A stretch of 64,000 nucleotides of DNA from the NCBI GenBank assembly GCA_021292105.1, contig CM037860.1, forward strand, positions 9,814,698 to 9,878,697, read 5' to 3'. The translations under genes and the position numbers were made by a program. The notes beneath the pieces are model-generated. The model searched no databases. It was not told where the DNA came from and worked only from the letters and a program-made list of their open reading frames with translations. The stretch's first letter is position 1; the number at the start of each line of letters is the position of its first letter. This document shows positions 46,401-54,800 of the stretch, piece by piece. The stretch is from Anadara kagoshimensis (taxonomy: Eukaryota; Mollusca; Bivalvia; Arcoida; Arcidae).

Positions 46401-48601
46401 ATCTAAAATTACAAGCAGAACTGTTATCAAAGCATATAAAAACTATTACTTGATAAGTCAATGCACATGATATATTAGTAATGAATGTATGATGATTCAT
46501 CGCAAGTCAGTTTGCCCGACACACTGACATTTTATACAGATTAAATTATTAAAATGTCATTAAATAAAATATATCCCCACTTCCTGTTCTTTCATTTTTG
46601 AGAATTTATCAGGACTTTTTGTCAATTGTTAATCATCTATAGTTAATACTCATCACTGATGCCTAGGTTATCATTTTCTTTATCATATGATTAAATTGCA
46701 GCTTTAACAAATATTTCTAAGAAAAAATCTTGACTTGATGAACTTAACACATAATTATCATGGTTATATGTGAAGTAACTATGACACCAGTTTCAAACAA
46801 GACAGATAATTGCAATATGTTACACCCCCAACAAGTCCAGCCAATTTATATCATTCAGCATTAAAACTTAAATTTGAAACTTGATAAAATTCATTCCTTT
46901 CAAATAATAGTATTTAAATAAATTATTTATAAATCAAGTTGTCAAAGACGTCAAGATGAATTGTACTGCTTGGGCGAAAATGTGTTGGAGGACGAATAGG
47001 AAACAGTAGAGGCAAATTGTCTGCATCCCTAGTAATAGCAAGTACATATGGTTCTGTGACCTTGAAATTTCCAATTTGATATGCAACATATGCTCTTTTC
47101 ATACTGTATACCACACCTCTTTTTATACAAAAGTTACGGAGGTATAAAAAGTGCAATTTTCAAAGTTTTTATGGTTCTGCTACCTTGACCTTGATGACTC
47201 CAATTTGGTATGTAACACATTCTCTTTCCAAACTGTATGTATCTTGTTACATGTAATATGACTTTGATACCTTGCTTTATACAATAGTTATGGATGGACA
47301 TACATATCCAATAGAAATTTATAACAGTGAATTATTTCTCTTTCCTTTTTATATGAATGTCCTTGTTCTGCAGTACTTTACATGCTGGACTTCAAACATT
47401 ATTGATCAATGTGTGTTCAATTCCAAGACTACTCGCTCTGGTATATATAATTGGAATAACTGTAGCAGTACTTTACATGCTGGACTTCAAGTTCAAACAT
47501 TATTGATCAATGTGTGTTCAATTCCAAGACTACTCGCTCTGGTATATATAATTGGAATAACTGTAGCGAGGCCGAGCTGGCCATAGTGTTGTATCTAGTA
47601 GATAGTAGTGATTAACTGCCAGATTTTTTCAGGTGTTTCCTCACTCCTGTTACATATTGGTCAGTCGATGGAGTTCGACAGCGTACCACATGATCAATAC
47701 TCCTTATGTTTATATGAAATATTTACATTGTTTATATGAAATATTTACATAAAAAATCTCCAGGAGTTACATCATTTTTACAGAATAACAGGAAATTGTG
47801 AACCGAAGCGATTCCATTTCTAATGGAAATAAGTTTTCCGCAGAAATGTTATGGGTACTCTAATGAGATACACAGGAGAACTCCAGTTTTTACATGTGTA
47901 ACAGTCTGGGTAGCTCAGTAGTAGAGCACTCGTCTATAGTGTGGGAGGTCCTGGGTTTGATCCCCGGTCCAACCCTGCATTTTTCCTCTTTCCTGTTACA
48001 ATTGGGGGCTTGTCCAATCGTGGGAAGTGGCTGACCAACAGGTTAGTCACAGGGTGGAACCTGGTGGTTTCGATTCAAGGTAGTTGAATCTAAAAACAGG
48101 AAGGGAAGAATGTAGCGGTCTGGGTAGCTAAGTGGTAGAGCACTTGGCTATAGTGTGGAAGGTCCCAGGTTCGGTCCCCGGTCTGACTCTGACCCTGCAT
48201 ATTTCTCTTGTTAAACATGAAATATGGTGCCCATTAAAATTGGACTCAAGAAAAACAAAATTTTAAAAATCTAAATATTAAACACCGCCCTTTGAAGATC
48301 AGGACTGGACTATTCTGTCACCTTGACACTATGTTTATTACTTTGCAAGCATGCATTCAACAGGTGAAGGATTGGGGAATTTATAAACTGATGATTTTCT
48401 TCCAAACTGTCAGATTGTTTTCGCAACAGAACAGTCGACCCTTGTTACACAACACGAAGTTGTAATTTTTCTGATAACTAATGGCACAAACATCCAATAC
48501 ATAATTTAGAAATTACAAAGAAAGTTGCATATATTTTGTATTCTAAGTATTTCACTTACGCTGTAGCATTCGAGAGGATCACCAGCCGTATGCCCCGCCA
48601 T
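40276..48601 (-). CDS. TAX1BP3: Tax1-binding protein 3 (TIP-1) homologue, single-PDZ protein, complete
   Basis: Cytoplasmic protein made almost entirely of one PDZ domain. In vertebrates it competes with scaffold PDZ proteins for C-terminal ligands and links to beta-catenin and Rho signalling. Exons on the minus strand: 48601-48560, 46402-46250, 40941-40864 and 40455-40276, with all junctions phase 0, giving 150 residues against about 124 in vertebrates. The family signature CGFRIGGGIDQD (carboxylate-binding loop) is followed by DKGIYVTYIHESGPAAKCGL and VHDKLLQ, then VNGHDFTVVTHRKAVEYI. The His of VTHRKAV sits at the start of helix B, as in class I PDZ domains. The extra length is a longer first-strand loop (KDPDVDEHGNPIMTQDGKQ) and a Gln/Tyr-rich C-terminal tail. 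The start ATG at 48601 has the best Kozak context; in-frame ATGs at 48604 and 48631 are alternatives. It lies head to head with NDC1. Confidence 0.94.
40864..40941 (-). CDS. TAX1BP3: TAX1BP3 exon 3: PDZ central strands
   Basis: 26 codons, acceptor TTATTTTAG and donor CAG|GTAATT, encoding GIYVTYIHESGPAAKCGL then QVHDKLLQ. It joins DK of exon 2 to make the family string DKGIYVT. Confidence 0.97.
41310..41512 (-). mobile_element. SINE family A copy, 3'-truncated
   Basis: On the minus strand the head contains GTAACTCAGTTTGTAGAATG and GGTTTGAATCC, and the body includes GTCTGACCAAGACATGAAAA. The conserved 3' segment is missing. Confidence 0.72.
41698..41890. repeat. 47-bp tandem repeat x4
   Basis: The unit is ATTGACCAGGTAATGGTGAG then GTAAAATCAGCTGTA, with starts at about 41699, 41746, 41806 and 41853. 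Confidence 0.88.
43422..43475. repeat. (TG)n microsatellite
   Basis: Long GT run with one GC interruption. Confidence 0.95.
44061..44478. mobile_element. Possible decayed TIR element
   Basis: Left end ACAGTAAAACCTCAATTCAT and a right end containing AAAGAGGTTTTAGTG look like inverted CAGTAAAACCTC-type ends. The interior repeats ATTCATCACCAC and GGGGTTTGGT in both orientations. The divergence is high, so this is tentative. Confidence 0.4.
45499..45841 (-). mobile_element. SINE family A, youngest copy, with 12-bp target-site duplication
   Basis: Flanked by CAACCAACTTGA at 45487-45498 and again at 45842-45853. On the minus strand the head is GTGGTAGCTCAGTTGGTAGA with a B box GGGTTAGAATCCCGACC, then the body with CGGTTCTTTCGGATGGGAA and the 3' part TTAAACACCATTAC, ending in a (CT)n tail. 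It is complete and the best reference copy here. Confidence 0.93.
46250..46402 (-). CDS. TAX1BP3: TAX1BP3 exon 2: PDZ strands A-B and binding loop
   Basis: 51 codons, acceptor AATTTTAG and donor AAG|GTATGG. It starts IPIVLHKDPD and ends KSPQGYADK, with the CGFRIGGGIDQD loop in the middle. Confidence 0.95.
47371..47566. repeat. About 95-bp near-perfect tandem duplication
   Basis: Copies start CAGTACTTTACATGCTGGAC at 47371 and 47466. The only clear difference is a 6-bp insertion (GTTCAA) in the second copy. Confidence 0.93.
47667..47880. mobile_element. MITE family 1 fragment
   Basis: Left end GATGGAGTTCGACAGCGTAC then CACATGAT matches the family end. Interior CCATTTCTAATGGAAATAAG is compatible, and the right end is decayed. 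An internal 24-bp stretch (TTTATATGAAATATTTACAT) is duplicated. Confidence 0.55.
47908..48205 (+). mobile_element. SINE family C, two tRNA-like heads in tandem
   Basis: Two tRNA-like units about 213 bp apart. The first has GGGTAGCTCAGTAGTAGAGC and a T-arm CTGGGTTTGATCCCCGG; the second has GGGTAGCTAAGTGGTAGAGC and CCAGGTTCGGTCCCCGG. D- and T-arms pair well but acceptor and anticodon stems do not, so these are retroposon heads (internal RNA polymerase III promoters) rather than tRNA genes. Confidence 0.75.
48560..48601 (-). CDS. TAX1BP3: TAX1BP3 exon 1
   Basis: 14 codons, MAGHTAGDPLECYS, ending AGC|GTAAGT. Two further in-frame ATGs lie just upstream (48604, 48631) with a stop directly before the outer one. 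The ATGGCGG at the chosen start resembles a YY1 core. Confidence 0.85.
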
Positions 48602-48838
48602 CATTATAATCTCAAAACCAGAAATAAACATTTATTTCCTAAAAAATAGATTATGGCGACAAAATTTCACTAGAAATATAAGATTTCTAAAACTCCCACA
48701 TTTCTATGAAATAAAACCTTTAATGAATATACCTAAACCGTTTTCCCTTCTTTTTATTTTTTCTGTAGGGTTTGAGATTATTAAAGTATGGCGGCTCCTT
48801 TGAACTGCATGTGCCCATAATACAGTTTATAGATTACA
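48602..48838. promoter_or_regulatory. Shared bidirectional promoter region of TAX1BP3 and NDC1
   Basis: 237 bp separate the divergent start codons. There is no TATA box in a convincing position for either gene. ATGGCGG occurs near both sides: AAGTATGGCGGC at 48785-48796 on the + strand, and ATGGCGG at the TAX1BP3 start on the - strand. Both resemble the YY1 site that often overlaps the start of housekeeping transcripts. Confidence 0.7.
48788..48820 (+). CDS. Possible NDC1 upstream ORF, 10 codons
   Basis: ATGGCGGCTCC opens a frame that ends at TAA after ten residues (MAAPLNCMCP), 18 bp before the proposed NDC1 start. Whether it is in the mRNA depends on the transcription start, which cannot be seen. 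Confidence 0.35.
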   Translation: MAAPLNCMCP

Positions 48839-48871
48839 ATGGAAAACCTAGAAATTTGGTATAAACGAGAG
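48839..48871 (+). CDS. NDC1: NDC1 first coding exon (tentative)
   Basis: 11 codons, MENLEIWYKRE, ending GAG|GTGATT. It is in phase with the next exon, so the junction reads KREVYSWR, which aligns with SRDILWR of human NDC1. The donor is weak at +5, so the assignment is plausible rather than certain. Confidence 0.55.
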
Positions 48872-51800
48872 GTGATTAGATTAACATACATCTTGTGTTA
48901 TAACATGAATTATTCCGTCAGTCACACAATTAACACCAGTGATATCAACAGATGAAATTTGACCTTTTCTTTGGGAAAACCCATAAGAATTTTTTCATCA
49001 AGTGAAGTTGATAAAAATTATTGTTAGGTCTATAGTTACTTTATATCTTTTTGATGCTAGTTTCATTTGTTGACATTCATTCTAGTTTCCTTTGTTGACA
49101 TTCATTCTTCTGAAGAACCATAAATGAATGGGACCATCTACCAGCTTGTCACCTTCTACATCAGCCAGGTGTTCTTGTGCCACTTCAGATTCATCAGAGG
49201 CAGAATTCAAAAAGCTTACATGCAGACACTCCTTGACGTCATCACTATAACCTTCCAACCTTTCCTGTTTTTAATTTGTAAATATTGATGGCTGTATTGG
49301 AGGATGTGTTGTTTACTGCTCAAGTTGTAGCAGCGTAACTTAACATCTCATGAGGGTCCAATTCCTTAGTGGAAGAAGAAGATGACAGCATTTGTAGAGA
49401 TTGCTGTCTCTTCATCCCATTATCCTTACACTTGGAAAATTTTATTTCAAGAAGTCACAAATCTCATTTCCCCTCTCTTTGGGAAGTAAACTTGGTCGCT
49501 TTATTTACCATAAGGCCTAAAAAATGTTTTTTGGTTCGGGTCACCCGACCCTACCTGCAAACTTCACCCGACCCTGATGTTTTTTTCATTGTCTGACCTG
49601 TTCCGGATTATGAAACCTTTCATTTGTATCTGTAAAACTTTTTGAGGGCCTTGATAAGCCTAGGCTTGCAATATCCCTGTGTCAACAATTTATTTGTAAG
49701 CTTGTAAGCAGCTTGCTCTGTTGTATAAAGACATATAATTAAAAAACAAAAAAACAAAAAAAAAAGCATCCTACCTAGATTTTTTTGTACGTAACCAGAA
49801 CCAAACAATTTATTTTTTAGGCCTAAAATTGACAATTTTTGTTGATTATGTTGTATTAAGATATTCTCAAATCACCCTCACATTTAAGAAGAACTGGCAA
49901 AAATTTCGCAATTTATTAATAATTAATATTTATTAAATTAAAAAAGTAAACTATTTATTTATCAACATTGTTTTCGTTTTTCCTTACATAATTCAAACAG
50001 AAAAAATAGCAAAATAGATCAAAACACTTCAAATTTTTGGCAAACCTTACTGATATGTAATGGCATTGACTAAAGCTGTTGTTATTGTATTTTAAGGTGT
50101 ATAGCTGGAGATGTGCTACAAGTTTGGGATGGACGTTGTTAACACAACCACTTATATTTATGATTTATATCTTCTTCTCTAATGTTCAGATATTCCATCC
50201 AGTGTTATGGGTTATAGGTATGTATAACTTTGTCTGTACTACAGTGTAGTTAAAGTTTGATCATTGAAACAACTTTCATTGTTTTCCATACTGACCTGAA
50301 TACTGAAAGTGTAGTTTCATTCGTGCTGTACTAATTTCTTTGAGGGGGTCAAGAATTGTTAGGGAAAATTTGTAAACATAAAATAATATATTGTCTTGAT
50401 CTTATAGGCAGTTTCATAAATCAGCAAATACTACACCCTGCAAAAAGGTCAGAAATTAAAGAAACAACTTGAAAATTTTGAACTTATGGAATTAAGTGCA
50501 TTTACAGTATAGGATTAGAGCCATGTTTCCATTCTTGGTAGCCAAAATTGCCATTTGCCTCCAATTTCTGAAAAAAAATCCCTTTTAAAAAGTACCTACA
50601 TTGTTTTAGCAAGTTTAAAAAAATGGAAATTTGATTACTTATATTTCTTGGAAATCTACAATCTTGTAACTACAAGCAGTTACAGTTGAATCAGTGATAC
50701 AACTTTTATAGTTTTCCGTATTGATCAGATACAGAATAAGAGCCTTCAGATGTCCATGCAGGTCTCATAATGTAAGAGAGTGCTCTCTCCGTAAGTAGGA
50801 GGTTATGGGTTCAAACAGTGACCGGGTGTGACCCAAGACTTGAAAGTGGGTAGTGACTGTTCCTTCGCCAAGCACTCAGAATTATGAAATGAAAGTCATG
50901 GTTCTTTTGGATCGAAACTTAAAATTAATGTGGTCCAGTGTCACGGCAGGTGTGGCATGATAAAAGACCCTGCTGTATAATGTGCAAAATTTCTACACCT
51001 TTGTCTATAGCTGGCAATGTCTCAATATTATTGAAATATTTTTGACTGGGACATTAAACACCATAACTCAACTCATAAAGTAGGAGCCAGTTTATAGTAT
51101 TTGAGAGATCTATATGTATAATTTGCATTAAAGATTTTTGTTTCCTTGTTAGATAATTTAAAAATATTTAGTGCTAATGACAGTACAATGATTTTTAATC
51201 GTAGTCACAAATTTCAATAATTTCTGACTGAATTATGAGTGACAAATGAAATTGAAATGAGCAAATTGATTAGCCAATACCAGATGTACCGGTAGCAAGT
51301 TTTTGAAGTCCTAGTCAGTCCTAGCCTTGCCTCCATACTCAGTTTTTAGTGCAACCTGTGTAAATCAAATCCTGCATAAACCAAAAACCTGTCGAAACTG
51401 CATGAATTTATTTATGAGGACATACCATTGTTATTGTTCACAAAATTAGCCTTTAAAACCCTTTTCTAAACAAAATCTTTAATGCTGAGTGTGTTTGGTT
51501 TTGAGAGGTTCCCCTGTATTGCTTATTGTATAACATTTTGAATGAGGAGCTCAACATTTAAAAATTCACATTTCTTTAAAGTATTACATTTGTATTTTCA
51601 ATTTTTGAAAGCTTTCTGATCCTTGTCGCATTGGTTCTTGTAAATTTTAAATCAACCCTGACTGATTTTTTTTTTACTTTATACATTACAAATTAAGTCA
51701 ATAAGTGGAACTGAAAGAACTGAAGAGACCTTTCTAAAACAGTTTTAATTATTTTAATATCTTTATTAGAACCAAAGTTATAGCATTTTGAAGTTGTGCA

Positions 51801-54800
51801 TATCAATCATGCATGTGCATGGAATTTTAATTTTGATAGCTCATCATTGTTGTTGAGAATATCATTGGCAACTTGTAGTTCTATTGCCATACTTAGTAAT
51901 AATAGAAGAAGAAAACTTTAACTTACGGTATTACTTTTTTGAAAATACAGGTACAATTGTTTACTTTTGTTTAACACTTCATTTAATACTTCATTTCAGA
52001 ATCTATTTCTGCAGTATGTTCAATGTATTTTGTAACTATGGTTTTATTGCTGACGGTTATAACTGGAGCCTTGTGGACGTATTCAACATCAACATTTACT
52101 GGTATGTTTTATGTATACATCTGTCACTACTATAGTTATGTCCCTTTCCTTGTAGAAGGAGCCTTTTTCTTATGGAGGAAGTTTTTTTTCTTGTGAAGGG
52201 AGTTTTTATTTTGCTTTCAAACTGCACTGGTTGGCTTAATGTGATGTAGTTATTAGTGATGTTAATTATAGTTATCAAGATTGTGTGCCATTATGCTAGT
52301 TTCCTTTCAAAAAATGATATCAGTGATTTCTGTTTTTTTACCCTAGGACGGACTTTCAAAATTTTCATCATGGCTAGAGACATTTTATTTCTCATTAACT
52401 TTTTTTCTGCATTTAAGATTATTAGTGACAGTCTTGGATAAACTTAATTAATAATGGTCTATAATAACAACTTAAATAAATCTGACAAGTTTTGATTATT
52501 TGATTAGTCATATTGTTCTGATAATAAAATATTGTAAATGAATTGAATTGAAGTGATATTTTTATTCAAGTTTCAACTACAAAGCACCTACTGGCAGGTG
52601 ATCCTAATTTATGAAATCTGTTGGTTTTTTTTTAAGTTAAACCTCCATGTTATTGTTATATTATGTTACTTTGATTTCAGTTACTCCAGAGATTTTGGAG
52701 ACCAGATTACACAGTTTTCTGGGACTATTAAGGCCTAGGAGTTTGGTCCATTGTATGATGTGTGTCACTGCTGGAAGTTTTACTGCCTGGATATGTAGTT
52801 GTGTCATTGGAGGTCGATATGCTGACTTATCCTTCACCGACAGTGAAAAGAGGTCAGTGTTCAATCCTAAGGTTGATTTCTCAACTAAATATTGGCATAT
52901 TTGCCTTTCAAAATTGTTGAACATTTTCCAATGATGTTTCAGAAAAATTCCCATACCCGGTATATATTTATACTGAAATGATATCTTTTAAAAACACGGC
53001 TTGGTGGCCAAGTGGTCAAAAGCACAAGCTTACAGATCACGGAGCCTCTCAAATTCCACTCGGGTCAGATCTTAATGTGAGAAAGTTCTCTTGCTGAATT
53101 TTGATTATTTTCTCTGGGCACTGGTATCCTCTATCAGTATCATCTATGAACTGACCATCCTTCCTGATATAAATAAAAGACTCTTGACTGGAGCATAAAA
53201 CACTATAATACATATACTCCACTCTACTTTTGTAAAAACATGTGGAATCTCATACTTGTTTTAAATGATGATTGTCTTGTTTAATTCATCCTTTTAAGAT
53301 GTTACATTCTCTATTTAATAATACATAAAATTTGCAATATGCCAAACTCAAAATTTGCAAATTTTTTGTTTGTCTACATGAATGTTTGGTATGTTCATTA
53401 ACCCCTTTTCAACTTGCACCCCCTTTTCAATTTTTTTTTTTTTTTTTTTTTTAGTTTTAAGTAAGGAAATATGATAATCAATAATAAAACTATCATATTT
53501 TAAATATACAAGATCAGTATTATATAATTAATTAATTTCCCTGTTAGCCTGTCTGATTTCCCAAATTTCTAAAAAGATAGTTTCTTCTAAAATCTGAATA
53601 TACCCCTGTGGCTTAGACGTATTTCTTATCTAGAAAGTTCCTAAAAAATCTGAAAGAATTTACATGTATCTAGTTGTGAAAATTATAAATGACTTCAAAT
53701 GAATTTTGAGTAAATCAAAATGTTCACTATCCATTTAAAATTGTTTATTGTATTCATGTATCATAAATTGATTTATTAAAGGCTCAGCTATGAAAATGCT
53801 CCATTCATTTGTAACATTACTTCACAGTTAAAGATTTGTGAAAAAAGGAATAAATAAATTCATGTTTTTTGTTCTAAGAACTTAGATTTAAATTTTAACT
53901 GTTGAAATTAAAATAAAAATTTATAAAGATATTAATTTATTTATTTTCAGTTCCTTCCTGAATGAGTATCATCTTTTCCTTGTGTTGTATGGAATGTATA
54001 CTGGATTATTTTATCAGCTGCATCACTACATACATCAAAATAATTATATACAGTTCCCAGTATTACATGTAAGTATTGTAGTATTGCATGCAAGTATAGT
54101 ATGTGTGAATGTTTATAACATGCAAGTATTGTAGAATAACAAGAATTTTTTGTATTATAACATGCAAATGTGGTAAAGACCTGGGGTTGGTAGGTAATTA
54201 TTCATTTTTCTGTAAAATTTTGGCTTATCAGAATTATTACTAAAAATTGTTTCAAGTTCCATATACTCAACCTCTTATACAAATTTATTAGCCACATTGA
54301 CAAGGTACCTTTTTTTGCCTTGATCATACTGCTTAAACTGCCATGCACGTAGTCAATTGTATTAAAGGACCATTTGTTTATGGAAGATTTCATTATTACT
54401 GATTAGATGAACATCTCCAATAAACTAGAGATGATAAAGGCTTTAATTGATATTTTTGTGACACAGTCTGCTAAGCTAATTTTTCAGAACCCTTTTTATC
54501 TGGTAGCCAATTTTGTTACATTTTTCAATTAACTTGATTTTTAGTGGGGATGTTAGTTTAGTCAAATAAATTGTGTAAAAATAACACATACACATCTATT
54601 ATATGAAAATACAATTACTCCAGTGAGTTTTAAATATTCATATTTTTCTTTCAGCAAACCAAATACTTTCAAGTACGAAGTGGAGTGTTATCAGAACTGA
54701 TAAAGAGCAGTTATAATGTATTTTGGCAGACAGTTTATTTTTATCCTCTGTTTTGGATGTTTGGTATGTAATATAAAGTAAATCTTGCTATACAGTAGTA

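Larger units (their letters stand above)
46403..48559 (-). other. TAX1BP3 intron 1
   Basis: 2.2 kb. It holds a diverged pair of about 120-bp repeats around 47040-47260, a near-perfect duplication at 47371-47566, a MITE 1 fragment and a double-headed SINE C. Confidence 0.7.
52853..53950 (+). other. NDC1 intron 4
   Basis: 1.1 kb with a SINE B copy and a poly-T run. Nothing else is recognised. Confidence 0.65.

Noticed and set aside
47908-48190. Two possible tRNA genes
   Set aside because: D- and T-arms fold but acceptor and anticodon stems do not pair, and SINE-type flanking sequence is present.
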